Shown: one piece after another, positions 1 to 11,809 of the stretch | Position numbering within the stretch: position 1 is the stretch's first letter | Layout of the letters: each line of letters opens with the position of its first letter | DNA from: Hexactinellida sp. DTS-2022 | Taxonomy: Eukaryota > Porifera > Hexactinellida | Direction: 5' to 3' | Assembly: GCA_028753945.1 (NCBI GenBank) | Contig: JAPNXP010000012.1 | Coordinates: 2,356,001 to 2,420,000 of the forward strand | Length of the DNA: 64,000 bases | Notes under the pieces: generated by a model | Seen by the model: the letters and a program-made list of their open reading frames with translations, nothing else | Told to the model about the DNA's origin: nothing | Databases searched by the model: none | Made by a program: the position numbers and the translations under genes

Positions 1-88
1 ATGTGCAAACTAGGCGTACAAAAAATGAAAAATGAACGAGCTCTAACTAATCTAGTCGCGCAGAAATTTTTGTCTGGATGAAAGCCTG
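1..88. mobile_element. Right-end fragment of a short inverted-repeat element
   Basis: The stretch ends at 74-88 with CTGGATGAAAGCCTG, the mirror of the CAGGCTTTCATCCAG terminus seen at 18211 and 41759. The left end lies outside the window. No coding content is visible. This is inferred from similarity to the better-bounded copies. Confidence 0.35.
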
Positions 89-498
89 CTTTGGCGGTAG
101 ATGCGCGTGCAGAAAAGCGCGTTGGATATGCACAGAACTTTGTAGTTGTAACTGTAAGAAGAAATATTTTTAGTGACATGGTACGAACCATAATTATTAG
201 TAGACCATCACAGTATTCACACAATTCTCACTTTATTACTTTTACTAGCTAATCATTAACCACTAAATGTAATGTAACTATTCAAGTGATATTTAGTCCA
301 ATCTGGAAATAAGATATTCGTAATCAGCATGGAATTTCCGTTAATTAGAGGGGTCACATGACCATATTCAGATTAAAAAGTTTCGCTGACAACGGTGGAA
401 TGTTGAACATTCCATTCTCAGAAATCATAGCAACCCTACCAAGTGACCCATCTTTCGACAGCGCACACTGTTCTGATTACAACTATGCATATAATAAC

Positions 499-825
499 CA
501 GGGTTGTTTGATTTAAATCAATGATTTTTATTAATAAAAATCATGATTTAAATCAAAAATCTGATTTAATCAAAGAAGTCAATTTAAATAAAAAAAGTCG
601 GACTTTTTTGATTTAAATCAGATTTTTTATGTCTATTGTTTTTTGCGAAAAAAAAAATACATTGATAATGAGTCATTAACAATGTAAATAATCTATTAGC
701 CAAATAATATACGCCAGTGTGATATAGATTGCAAAAAAACACAATTAAAATCAAAATTCTGATTTAAATCAAAAAAATCGGATTTTTTTGATTTTTTAAA
801 AAAATCATTATTTTTATCAACCCTG
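499..825. mobile_element. AT-rich hAT-like miniature element
   Basis: It starts CAGGGTTGTTTGATTTAAA and ends TTATCAACCCTG. The interior is repeated TTTGATTTAAATCA-like palindromic blocks and poly-A/T. The ends form a short terminal inverted repeat of the hAT CAGGG type. I could not find a clean target duplication, so the exact bounds are inferred. There is no coding capacity. Confidence 0.6.
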
Positions 826-2259
826 TAATTAATAACCTTATACGAAGTCATTTGACATGAGTTCGTGAATGCGGGCTTTTGTCCGAATAATATTAAAGTG
901 GTCATTTTGAAAATGCTTGATGGATGTCATAATGTATCCGGCGGAATTGGATCCTACCAAAAATCGTGTGCCCAAGCATTGGTCTCTATGTGGAAAAAAT
1001 TTGGTGCTTTGGTCCGCGATGTCCACATCCTTTCAAAATATGGGCTTAAGCTGCCCTACTAAAAGATTTTGGTAATAAAATAGAATAAACTACTAATTAG
1101 CATATGGATACAACTAGATTACCAACTAAAAAGTCTATACATAGTATATCCATTTTGCTATATTTTATATTGTGGTTGTATATTTAATTGGACTCTTATT
1201 TTTTGAAGATGATTCGGCAGCATTATTCATGTATTTTAGGAGAACCTTGCATATATTATCAACATTTTAGATACTTTTATTATGAAGTATACATAGAATA
1301 CACATTAGATATATCTTTTTATAAAAATGTTTATGATAAACAGCATTATGTAATATGCTGTCTCATGATTAAAATGCGCTAAATCACTTGATTGATGGCC
1401 TTTTGAACCTTTTAAGTAGTCTTAATTGATTTCTTGTATTTTTTAATCCCAAAAAAGTTGAATTCGCATACGTTATTCGTCTATGAGATTACAAAAAGCT
1501 TGTTTAGCCGTATGTATCTTTAGTAGGCCATGACCCAACAAATATAGTCAGTTCGCTTAATATTGATACTGGGACACGCTGGTCCTAAACCTATCGAGTG
1601 ACCCCTGTTCTACTCCCATCAGCTATCTGAGTCTAGTTAGAAACATTGTGACACTCTAAATCGTAATTTGACGCTGTTTATGACAATTTCCTTTTTGTGG
1701 AAATTTGCTTGTTCGTCTTATCCGGAAATTCGTATTAACAGTGTTCGTACTAACTAGGTTCTACTGTACTTATTACTTAACGATGAGATTAAACTATATT
1801 GTTGTAACCTACTCACTTAAACCAATTACTAACTGAGTTCTGCTAATAGTTTTCTATAGTACGTACTACCCGATTTAAAATACATGTATTTTATTTACTT
1901 GGAAATAATAAATTGGCACGTCTTATCAGAGGTGCGTCTTATCTGAGTATGTGAATCATTTATAGTAGATCAGATAGGAGGAAAAATCGGTTAATAGAGT
2001 ACGTAGTATCCGAAAGTACGTCTTAACCGTACTTCATGCCGCTGCAGGAACAGAGATTCATTTAGCTTTCTTACATCCACAACTAGCACCACAACCATTC
2101 TTACTCTTATAGCTACACTTTACAATTTCTGCACATGCTTTGCTAGGAATGGGCAGTGCTGTCAACACAGGAATCCATAATAATATATCATCATGCAAAT
2201 TCCAACCCCAACCATCTGGAGTAGGCCTCTCCTATTTGATCAATTCACTTGTGGTCCAC
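826..2259. other. No gene seen
   Basis: AT-rich sequence. 1690-2040 resembles the stretch at 44810-44970 (shared blocks around 'agagtacgtag' and 'acgtcttaaccg'), which suggests an old Tigger-like DNA element. Open frames of 60-65 codons here lack recognisable motifs and look random. Confidence 0.4.
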
Positions 2260-3618
2260 CATAGCCTACTATATATACAGCTATGCAATCTACCGAATAC
2301 AAGGCCTAAATAGAAGGCCAGTTAATTTATTTATACCAAACCACAACAATTATTTTTATATTAGGTATTGACTACTACTATTACTTGTCTTAGCAGTATA
2401 ACAAATGTTTCTTTTTACTCGCCAACACATGCTGGTACAATCTCATCCTCAAACTTGTGTTAATTAATCTTACCCTCTCTTCATTTTGTAATGTTATTAG
2501 TTAAACTAATCATTGTAATCAACCGCCTGCATTATGGGTTTTATATGTGCAGTTGTTGGTTGCAAGACTGGATACTCCTCAGGACCTCGGAGAGCCTCAT
2601 TTCAATTCCCAGAAAAAGATACCTACGTACGAAGTGGGTTGAGTTTGTTAACCGTAAGGATTTCGTCATAACTGAGAGCTCAAGGATTTGTATCGATCAC
2701 TCTCTTGGTAAAGAAAGAGTTCGACTTAATTACAGGGCTTTTCATGAGTCACCTAGCCATGTGACTCGAGTCACCGAGTCATTTGACTGAAATGCGTAAC
2801 ACAATTACCATATCGAAGTAATCAAAGTGTTGATAAAGTTGCGTTTTTTATCATCCCGTGGGCGTCACTATCCTTCAGTAGTTTTAAGATTTTCTATTCT
2901 GCTCCGGTATCCTTCTAATGCTGCTTACAAACTTCTCAACAAATTTATACCTTTGCCTAGTGAACGTTTACTCAAAATGCATAACTCATACACAATCGAT
3001 AGCATTAAAGCTCTCTGTACACTTAGAATAAATCTCTAATTGGAAATGACGTTGTTACCCTACTAGATGAGATTTCCCTCCAAACTCAAGTCCAATTCAA
3101 TGGAAAAGTGTAATCGGTTGTGACGGTGATCTAAACATGTTCAAGAGTATATTGTGCTTCATTGTCGTTTCGTTGAAGAAAACTATTTCTTATGTTATAT
3201 AAGCAATACCTATTGTTAAGCATACTTTCCTTGATGTTTACAATGGAATCTTGAACAGTATTTCAATCTTAAACGAAGGAAAATTTCACATTCGAGGAGT
3301 AATTGCAGACAACCATTCAACTAACGTGAAAGCATGTAGAGTTTTAGTGAAGAATTTCCCTCTTGATAATAGAGAATATTGCATCAAGAACCCTTATAAT
3401 TCTGCTCAGCATATTTTCTTGATGTTCGATACAGTACACTTAGTTAAGAATATTCGAAATAATCTTATATCTTCCGCTCCCTCTTGAATATACTTAAAAT
3501 ACAAACCCTCAACCAAGTATACAGATCCCTTAACAACCTAACATCTGATAAACTACAAGGTATGTTTAAATATATTTATAATGTGCAATCAAGCACACGA
3601 TCAGTTAAGAAATAAAAT
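2260..3618 (+). pseudogene. P-element transposase relic, copy F (THAP9-like)
   Basis: P-family transposases cut and paste DNA, using an N-terminal THAP zinc finger (C2CH) to bind the element ends. The left terminus at 2260 reads CATAGCCTACTATATA, like the other P ends in this window. The THAP begins at ATG 2534 with CAVVGC. After a frameshift it continues in the 2491-2790 frame as RTKWVEFVNRKDF and the closing CIDH zinc ligands. A later block (about 2827-3040) has GRHYPSVVLRFSI. At 3050-3480 come LLDEISLQTQVQFNGK, IADNHSTN and FDTVHLVKNIRNN, which fit the RNase H-like core, with two acidic positions in LLDE and IADN. Several stops and frameshifts break it, and the C-terminal part is missing. 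It is a different subfamily from copies A to D. A G element begins directly after it. Confidence 0.8.
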
Positions 3619-3729
3619 CCAAAATTGCAGCCTGTGCCGACGCATGTTCCTTTGGTGGCACTATATTTTGTTGGTAGTTTATTGATAGTGCCTCCAAAGC
3701 AACATGCTGGCACAGGCTGCAATTTTGGA
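3619..3729. repeat. Subterminal hairpin of G copy 1
   Basis: Arms of about 45 bases (CCAAAATTGCAGCCTG against CAGGCTGCAATTTTGG) flank a short loop near 3675. The hairpin is conserved in G copy 2, so it is a family feature. Confidence 0.8.
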
Positions 3730-4053
3730 TTTTTTTCGCCAAGTCATCAACGCCTCAAGGCGTCAAGAACCATTTGTTAATTGGTCCGAGACACAAAGAA
3801 CGGTAGATAAATTTGAAGATTGTTTCTATCGTAAACAATCTTGAGTTTAATGCCATATGTATTAATAATAAATTATAATGTAATGTTTAATTAATTTAGC
3901 AATGTTATCCACGGTGATTTGAGTTGAGTCAACAAATACCTTATATTAATATATTTTATTTAATCCATTGTATAGTAATACTACAATTAAATAGAAGCCA
4001 GCTGGAATTTATTTGCTAAATCAATATAATAATCCCAAGTTGAATCAATAGAG

Positions 4054-5036
4054 CAGTGTTTCTCAACCTTTTTCAGTCGATCGCCCCCTTAGCGAATACT
4101 GCCAGTGCTTATCGCCCCCCTCCAATTTTAACATAAAAAAGAACCAAGCAACTAAGACAGATATTCTATAAACTGTATTTCCCCGAAAAAGCGCCTGGGC
4201 TTAAAAAAGCACGGCTCTATAAAAATGGTATCTGTATGTTAAAATTTATTCCCAATAAATGATAACTGCAATGGAATTGTTGTGATTTAGGCAATTATAG
4301 GATGTTTAATCTCGCTGGGTAATTAGAATGCACCTTAATATTATTTTCTGGAAATTTCATGAAAAAATGAGTCCAAATTTTGACCATGAAATCAATAAGC
4401 ACCGAGGCGCTTATTCGGGGAAATACGGTAATATCGGTATATTTACATTTGACAACCATGTTTAGTGTGAAAGTTGGGCATGGTCCCAGGGGCGTAGATT
4501 TAAAAATCAGATTGGGTCGGGGGCGAAGCACAGGATTTTATCTTTTTATAAAATTACATATTGATTTCCTCTTCATCTAAGAATACCTGGATTTAACAAA
4601 CGAGCGAGCGCAGCGAGCGAGAAAAATTTTTAGGAGAGAAGAGGAAATCAAATAACATTGAGTATAACTAAATAATTTTAAGTCAACAATTTAACATTGA
4701 TTTCAGGGGAAATAAATACATGAGGTTCACAAATATTGGGGGAGAGAAATGAGGCTCTCGCACGAATGTATTGATTTCGGGGGGTCGAGGATCCCCCAGT
4801 ATCGAGGCCCTTGATTGTGCCCAGTGCAAGATTTTTCAGATCGGGATTGAATTAGTTCAAGAATAGCCGAAATGCTGAACATGAAAATTTTAGATTCTAG
4901 CTAAAGTGAATCAAATCGCCCCTACCGCCCCCTTACAGTCTTGTCGCCCCCAAATCGCCCCTAACCTTTTTATCCCCCCCCTCGTCTCTCGTATAGCCCA
5001 TCTAGGGGGCGATATCGCCCACGTTGAGAAACACTG
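4054..5036. mobile_element. hAT-type non-autonomous element, TSD CAATAGAG
   Basis: Perfect 14-bp terminal inverted repeats (CAGTGTTTCTCAAC and GTTGAGAAACACTG) are flanked on both sides by the exact 8-bp duplication CAATAGAG. This is the hAT signature. The interior carries cytosine-rich 'tcgccccc' blocks and a further nested inverted-repeat element (4172-4429). It sits inside G copy 1. No coding frame is supported. Confidence 0.93.
4172..4429. mobile_element. Nested miniature element with CCGTATTTCC-type ends
   Basis: Ends ACTGTATTTCCCCGAA and TTCGGGGAAATACGGT are inverted repeats. They belong to the same terminus family as 15213-15475. The target duplication is unclear. This is the third nesting level (G, then hAT, then this). 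Confidence 0.7.
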
Positions 5037-5514
5037 CAATAGAGTAAGATTTAACAAGTAAAATCAATAAATTTATTACAAGTTGAAACAATAGAATTAG
5101 ATTTAACACTTTCAATGGAACTGAAGTGTTAGTAATCAAAGGAAACTTGCAACTCTATTGTGGCACTAACGAAACCCAATTTAAAAATTCGTGCACTGTG
5201 AAAAGGTGTAGAATTTAATTCTCTATCCGTACATGTAAAATTTATCAAGCTCAAAAATAATTATTTTATTTTATGAGCCATAATTAGATTTAATAGGTGT
5301 TAAGAAAATTTTATAGGAAATCGTAGCCCCAGGTGTAAATTAGACGGTGACATGTGCACCTGCTGCCAAGTTTCAGCCCTCAATGTATACAGGTGTGGCC
5401 AGGGCACCTGCTACGGAGAAACAATAAAAATAAAAATAAAGGCAGTGATTCCAATACTGGGCCACTATACTATAGTATAGTCGGCACAGTAATTATTGTA
5501 TGTTCCTAATCGTG

Positions 5515-5681
5515 TTCGTCATAAATGCAGGAGTAATTCCTCTAAGCATCAGGTTGCAAAGTTGTGGAACACTACCATATGATGTCAGGAAATCAAACTC
5601 TCTAACTATATTTAAAAGACTTCTAAATAATCTTCACTATGAAATCTGTTTTAGTACTCGAAGCAATTTTTGGAGGTGACT
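5515..5681 (+). pseudogene. 3' end of a LINE reverse-transcriptase ORF
   Basis: Two frames read KHQVAKLWNT and PYDVRKSNSLTIFKRLL followed by a stop at about 5678-5680. The pattern (V-x-KLWN, then SNSLTIFKRLL close to the stop) is the typical tail of ORF2 in CR1/L2/Jockey-type non-LTR retrotransposons. One frameshift separates the halves. It starts soon after the G element; the upstream body of the LINE is not present. Confidence 0.65.
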
Positions 5682-6042
5682 CCTGAACTTTCCAATTGTG
5701 ATTTTATTTGTATATAGACTGTGTTGTGTTTTTGATCGCATGTATATATAGAGAGAGATATAGATATACTATGTTGGACCATGTGGAAGAATAGCTTAAT
5801 AGCTAAACACGTCATCCATTAAAGAGAGTAAAATAAAATAGAAATAAGAACAATAAACATGATGAACAACAGAAATTTGTCAACAAACCGAGAAACTAAC
5901 TAAACAATCAATAAAAGTCCTAACTAATTTCTTTATTATAATCATTTAAGGGACCAAAAAATGTGTTCCTAGTAGAGACTTTATAACAGTGGTTCCTAGT
6001 GGGTGGTCCGCACCCACTTGGGGCCGCAAGACTATTTACATG
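5682..6042. other. No gene seen
   Basis: AT-rich sequence with a short run of GA/TA dinucleotides near 5749. At about 5990 CAGTGGTTCCTAGTGGG looks like an isolated hAT-type left end without a partner. Confidence 0.3.
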
Positions 6043-6233
6043 TAGTGGTGGATCTAGAGAGGGGGTGCGGGGGGTGGGCACCCCTCCCCAAATTTTATCC
6101 TATTTGAAAATATCATCCTATTTTGAATTGTTGTCCTAATTTTTGAACACTTGGCCGATAATATTTAATGAAAAAAACCCATCCAAAATTTGCACCCCCC
6201 CCCCCCAAATTTTAGTGGCTAGATCCACCCCTG
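6043..6233. mobile_element. hAT-type MITE, TSD TTTACATG
   Basis: The ends TAGTGGTGGATCTAG and CTAGATCCACCCCTG are imperfect inverted repeats. The 191-bp element is flanked by exact 8-bp TTTACATG (6035-6042 and 6234-6241). The interior has G and C homopolymer runs typical of this MITE group. Confidence 0.92.
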
Positions 6234-6530
6234 TTTACATGGGCCATAATATCTCTGTAAGAGGGAAGGTTCCTCTTTTTACAAGCTAAATACAATTTGC
6301 ACGGATAGAATTCTCTAATTAATGAATATTTGTCATTTTTTATTAGGATTTGACTATAATCTTCTCAAAATTAATAGTACATTATTCCTTTGCGGATTAT
6401 TAACCGATTAATTCTTGTGACTTTTTGAATGTCTTTCATTACAGGAAGCTTTAGCTATTCGTGTTGATAATAATTTTTATGTAGTATCTTATACATTAGC
6501 GTGAACAAACAAAACTCGCTCGTATTTATA

Positions 6531-6593
6531 AAATGTGGAGGATGATTTGAGATGTAAATTTGAAAGATTACATCTCAAACATCTTCCACATTT
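6531..6593. repeat. Short inverted repeat (hairpin)
   Basis: AAATGTGGAGGATGATTTGA pairs with the reverse complement ending TCTTCCACATTT across a loop of about 9 bases. Two or three mismatches. There are no flanking duplications, so it may be a local inverted duplication rather than an element. Confidence 0.6.
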
Positions 6594-6848
6594 CATACAA
6601 AGATTTTTGAGCTTGTCCTGAAAAAGCACACCCAAACCTGATATTTTAAATTACATAATGGTTGAGTAATTTCATAGATTTTATTTATGTTCACTGAACA
6701 ACATGTGTGGGGAGAATCCGGGAGATTATTCGAGATATAGCTTAAAATTGATAAAAATTGAAGATTTTCAGAAAATCTCGTCAAATCACGTTTATAAAGG
6801 GTCGTTATGTGTATAATTATACTAGTGGAGTCGAAGGTGACGAAACTC

Positions 6849-6953
6849 GATTCGGATAGGCTCACAATCTGAGAATGGAATGGTGGAAAATTCCTAACAC
6901 ATTCCTAATGCATTCCAGCGTTGCTAAGGAAAAATCATCCAAATATGGTGATG
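6849..6953. repeat. Flank shared with 52542-52646
   Basis: About 105 bases outside the terminus of P element A recur, inverted and almost identical, outside the terminus of P element C. A more distant relative of its inner part lies at 393-445. This shows that A and C were copied together with flanking DNA. Confidence 0.75.
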
Positions 6954-8134
6954 CATAGCCTACTCTATATAAGGCCTAACAGTAACCTTGAAATTATAGA
7001 CTAGGGATGCACTAATAGATGGTAAGATTTAACAAACCACAATATTTTAACCCATATTTCTATTTATAATTAACCACATTTTTTTGTTACAACTACCCCA
7101 CTAAATACTAAGTTTTAATTTTACTGATTATTAGCCTTCTTTTTATTTATTTTGTTATTTTATTGTCCACTTACTGTTCCTATTCACTTCTAACTATTAG
7201 CTTCGTTTACATTATGCCCAGCAGTTGCTCAGCCCCCGGATGCAGAAGTAACTACAGCCCTGATGATCGAGTTCGTATATTCAGGATGCCTGAACATCCA
7301 CCAGAACTCAGACAAGCTTGGATACGGGCTCTTCACCGAGGTAATGTTGATAACCTCAAGGTAGTCAACGTATGCGTCAAGCATTTTCGAGAAGAAGATG
7401 TGGAAGTTTCTCACAAGGTTCCCAATGGAGACGGAACTTTCACTGAAAGCTAAGTTAATCTTGATTGCATTACCTGATAATTGGTTAGTATGGCATCCTG
7501 ATAATCATAGTAATAGGTTCATTCAACCCAACGCGCCAACGTGGTTGATAGGACTGTTTCTGTCAATTTATATCTGGAAGTAAATATTTTTTTATCTGTA
7601 TCCGCCTGGTTCCATGGACAAAGTACTCCCCTTTCGGTAAATTCGATTAATGATATTCGACAAATTGAAACTATACTGCATGAAATCTCCTTAGAATCTG
7701 TCTCTGATTCTAGTTGTAACTCACATTCATACCATATTCATCTTGCCAAAAAACATATAAATAATGTTATTGATGATTTAGCGCGTATCGACGGACCTAG
7801 ATACAATTCTTCAGATTTAGCTAAGCTTCAATTTATCCTCTGTCAATTAGATATACATTTATTCCTAAAAACAGGCGAAGATACAATATTTACACAAATT
7901 ATGTCCATGAAGACTCATCTCATTTCTCCAGCTTGTTATATTTATCTTCAGGGTTTAGAATGTATTACTCTACCACATGTCCATACATTAGATAAGTTTT
8001 ATTCTTCCATCGGTCTTGAAAATGTTTTGCACTTATCTCACCCAGGCTACATCTTGCTTTAGTTCCGAGTTAAAAAAATGTAATCATTCAAATGGATGAA
8101 ATCCATGTAAAATCTGATATTGCTTATAAAGTGG

Positions 8135-10804
8135 CAGGGTTTCATTCAAGGGGCCCTTGCCAGAATATCGCCCCCCCATTGGTATTTATTAGTTTAATAT
8201 AAATAATTGGAATTAATTAATACGAAACTGGGCTCAATTATGAACAATCAACCTTAAACAGAAATCTTTCTTCCCTTTCTATTCCATATGCCTACCATCT
8301 CTTCAAAAATGCTATCACTCATTGTAATTGGCGATTATATTGCTATTTTCATAAGTAGTGAAAGGCTGCTGTAATCGGTTTCGTTGACGAGTTTTTATCA
8401 TCTTCTTCTGAGAAAAGCTCCTTTCGACTGAGGCTGTAGTGACAGCAATTAATATACTGATCTTTGCAAGTTTATTCAAATTTGGAAACATATTTTCCAG
8501 CATTTCATTTGATGCTAACTCCTTCAATTGTAACAGCATGTCGTCTTTAGGCTGCTTAAACATAAAATGGCGGAGGGTTTTCCATTCTGAAAAAACTTCA
8601 GAGGAGATCAATGCTGCTTTCACAGTTTCCTCACCCTGTAGTGTCACTCCACATCTATCTACACCATAATGTGCAAGGAGTATAGAATCTTCTCCAAAAT
8701 GCGACAGATTTTCAGAATCCAATGGAACCTTCCTTGGATCGAAGATGCTGAGTGCTGAAACAATATCTCCAGAAGAATCGAAAAGCCTCTTTATGTTAGC
8801 TTTCAGCGTGGCGATAAACGGCGTGGCTACGGTATCTTGGAACAGTTTTATGTGTGCGAGCGCAATTTCTAAACCAATAGCTCTTTCCAGATTTCCACCT
8901 TCTTCAATCCAGTTTGTTGCTGGCAAAATTTCATCATCCAATGAGTGAATGGTTGCATTAACAAGACTAGTTAAGATAGACAGGTCTAGTTGCATTGTCT
9001 GGAGTGTTTTGTTGAGTTTAGCTACCTGGGGAAGAATGTAATCAAGTAAGAAGATAGCTGCAGTTGTTCCCTTTTTCCTAAGAATTTTGCTAAGTCCTAG
9101 TGCTTCTGGCTCATGCGTAAGTTCATATATGTTGTCAAGAGCAATAACAATTCCAGCATAACTCGTCTTTATTCCTTTTACGCATCTTTCATGTGCGAGC
9201 CAGCGTGTATCTGAAGGTTCAATTAGCTTCAACTCAGGAAGGTCAATGACGCGCTGCACTTCTATAAGAGTTTCGGTTCTCTTTGGTGAGAAATGAAAAA
9301 ATTTCCACACAGAAGTCAAGGTTGTGTAAACATTTTTTATTTTGTAGCAGAATTAGCCGCTTGAACACATGCCAACTGGAGCATAAGGCAATGGCAGTGT
9401 ACAAACAGAACATGTGGTGCAAGTTTCTTCAATCGAGCTTGAACACCAGTTTTCCTTCCAGAGAATGTGTTTGCCCCATCAAATCCCATTCCTACAATAT
9501 TTCCCACCTGAAGATTTTTCTGCTTCAAGCACTCGATCAGAGCTGAGTAGATACTCTCTGCATCTGCTTTCTGCAAGTGAACTATCTCCAAGAAATGCTC
9601 CACAGGTAAACCTTCCTCCTCCCAGCGACAGAATACTGACAGTTCCTCTACCGTTGTGATATCTACGCATTCTTCTGCCATGATGCTGTAGTATGGTGCT
9701 CTTTGAATGCGTTTCAGTAGAGATTCTTCAACCCATGTACCGATAACTTCAACAAATTCTACAACAGCTGTACGAGATGAATATGTCGCATTCTTTCCTG
9801 TTTTCTCCATGAAGTACTTTAGATCCTCACTACCGCATGCTACTACTAGATCAATAAGTTTATCAAAGTTGGTAGTATGTACAATGTATTTTAGGGCGAG
9901 AAAGTCCGTACAGCGAATGAGAGATTTTATAGCTGCTCTGTTCTTCATTCTCTCGTTCTTATCAACGTTCTGTAGCTGATGCATGATAGACCCCTCTCGC
10001 AGTGCTCACTCTACAGCAAAATAATCCATATTAGCCTGGCCATGAAAATGGCTCTTCTCATGATCTTTAATCTTCTCTACAGCTTTCTTCCAATTCGTAA
10101 ATGGCTTGGTAACCCATACTCCTGTTTGCTGAAGTGATTTCCCATATTTCCTGCAGGCCTTACAGAAGGCACCTCTATAGTCCTCATCATATTCAAGCCA
10201 AGTGAATTCATTTTCCCAATTCATACAGTATTTCCTTTTGCTTACTGAGTAATGCGCCCTCTTTGCATTTCGTTTTTTCGCAAATGGGGATTTATTTTGC
10301 AGAATCTCTTGGGAGCATTAACTTCTAAATTCCGACTATCAACCTCAGACTCAGCTTCACTACTGATGCTACTTGTAGATGGGCTATTACTACCACCAAA
10401 ATAAGAACGAATGTCCATGTCACAGAAGAAATCTCTTTCTTTAAATAATTATGCTTGTCTATAAGTTGTTCCTTATATAGTATACTTGGTCATGCACATT
10501 TGCTTACAATATTTGTCGTTCACAGTTGTGTACGTATATATATCACACTTGCGTACAATAGTATACATTTGACAAGTTCAGTACAGCTGTCTTAGATAAA
10601 TAAAATAGAACTACACAATAGCATCAAATTTCCGAAAATATGCTGCTTCCCGAGGCATAGCCTTCAAGTTTTCAAAAACAGTCTAGACTCTGTAGGTCTA
10701 AATTTGAGAAATAAGGGAGGCTGAGGTTGAATAATCTGTGCCCCCCAAAAATGTCCTCTATTGCTGTTTCGCCCCCCTTTTCGTTTTTTCTGAATGAAAC
10801 CCTG
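8135..10804 (-). mobile_element. ZNF862-like hAT transposon, nearly intact
   Basis: Perfect 14-bp terminal inverted repeats CAGGGTTTCATTCA (8135-8148) and TGAATGAAACCCTG (10791-10804) bound a 2.67-kb element with one transposase gene. Comparison with the uninterrupted copy C (around 51350-51365) suggests a 5-bp duplication: AGTGG on the left, AGGGG on the right. Classical hAT elements duplicate 8 bp, so this family may differ. It interrupts P element A right after the MDEIHVKSD block. Confidence 0.9.
8315..10417 (-). pseudogene. hAT transposase (ZNF862/KIAA1586-like), three lesions
   Basis: A cut-and-paste transposase with an RNase H fold. The start is at 10417 (MDIRSYFGG, then a serine-rich stretch). 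After a frameshift near 10260, 10224-10006 carries a TTF/BED-like finger (FCKACRKYG with a later H-x4-H). A TAG stop at 10006 interrupts the frame, which reopens for 9984-9337 with YYSIMAEECVDITTVEEL (catalytic core) and GFDGANTFSG. A frameshift at about 9337 leads to 9319-8315, with a C-terminal hAT dimerisation block (ISILIAVTTASVERSFSQ). Only one stop and two shifts were found in about 690 codons, so it died recently. The motifs identify the family; no activity is claimed. Confidence 0.9.
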
Positions 10805-10942
10805 AGGGGGGAAAATATTTGCACCAAATTTGAACCCTGAGGATCCGACGAGAACCGTATTCGCGATTATGGTGTCTATTTTACATAGGAAATGGTCTTG
10901 TATTACCAGTTTGTTACCATGTGAATCCATCTCAGCTAAAAG

Positions 10943-11048
10943 AAATTGCAGCCTGTGCCGACGCATGTTCCTTTGGTGGCACTATATTTTGATTTTGGTT
11001 TATTGATAGTGCCTCAAAGGAACATGCTGTCGGCACAGGCTGCAATTT
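10943..11048. repeat. Subterminal hairpin of G copy 2
   Basis: Two arms of about 45 bases (AAATTGCAGCCTGTGCCGAC and GTCGGCACAGGCTGCAATTT) surround a loop near 10990. The arms contain CATGTTCCTTTG and its complement. The loops differ between copies while the arms are kept. Confidence 0.85.
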
Positions 11049-11568
11049 TGGACTTTTTTCGCCAAGTCATCAACGCCTCAAGTTGTCAAGAACCATTTGT
11101 TAATTGGTTCGAGTCACAAGGAACGGTAGATAAATTTGAAGTTTGTTTTTATCTTAAACCATCTTGAGTTTAATGGCATTCATTCATTATGTATTGATTA
11201 TAACTTATATTGTTAATTATTTTAGCAATGTTATCCACGGTGAGTTGAGTAAAGTCAACAAATTCCATGAGGTGCCTGCACATGTCAGAATTTATTGTTC
11301 TGATTTTGTAAGAATATAGTCAATAAATGGATTCTGACCAAGGTTGAGTTCTGTCCAGTCCATAGCCAATTTTGGACGGACAGTGAACAAAGTCCGATTA
11401 AAAGTGGGCGAAATCTCAACTTTGACATAGTTTGGAAGAAATAATATAGGCGTTTTTAATTTGATTAAACATTAGTATGGCTTATGGATTAATTAAATTA
11501 AAATTAAGCTTGTATTCTGATTTAGGGAATTAAGAGGGTGTCAGGAGCTAAAATGGTAATATTATCAA

Positions 11569-11809
11569 TCCCATTCTGACATGTGCAGAACTCTAGAAAT
11601 CCCATTCTGACTTGTGCAGAACTCTAGAAATCCCATTCTGACTTGTGCAGAACTCTAGAAATCCCATTCTGACTTGTGCAGAACTCTAGAAATCCCATTC
11701 TGACATGTGCAGAACTCTAGAAATCCCATTCTGACATGTGCAGAACTCTAGAATCCCCATTCTGACATGTGCAGAACTCTAGAATTCACATTCTGACATG
11801 TGCAGAACT
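11569..11809. repeat. 31-bp minisatellite
   Basis: Almost eight units, each TCCCATTCTGAC(A/T)TGTGCAG followed by AACTCTAGAAA. Units differ by single bases. ATTCTGACATGTGCAG also appears singly before and after the array (11270-11300 and 11830-11860), which suggests the array grew from an internal G motif. Confidence 0.95.

Larger units (their letters stand above)
3619..5489. mobile_element. Unclassified 'G' repeat, copy 1
   Basis: This copy shares its start (AAATTGCAGCCTGTGCCGAC) and its end (CTATACTATAGTATAG then TCGGCACAG) with the copy at 10943-12432. A fragment of the same family lies at 62805-63125. CTGTGCCGA near the start mirrors TCGGCACAG at the end, giving a 9-bp inverted repeat. 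I see no transposase. The left 110 bases form a large hairpin. The element is enlarged by a nested hAT-type element at 4054-5036. Its class is unknown; a non-autonomous DNA transposon is the simplest reading. Confidence 0.6.

Noticed and set aside
865-1062. 65-codon frame
   Set aside because: No motif; probably chance.
11569-11809. Regularly repeated array as a CRISPR
   Set aside because: Units abut with no unique spacers, and the genome is eukaryotic.
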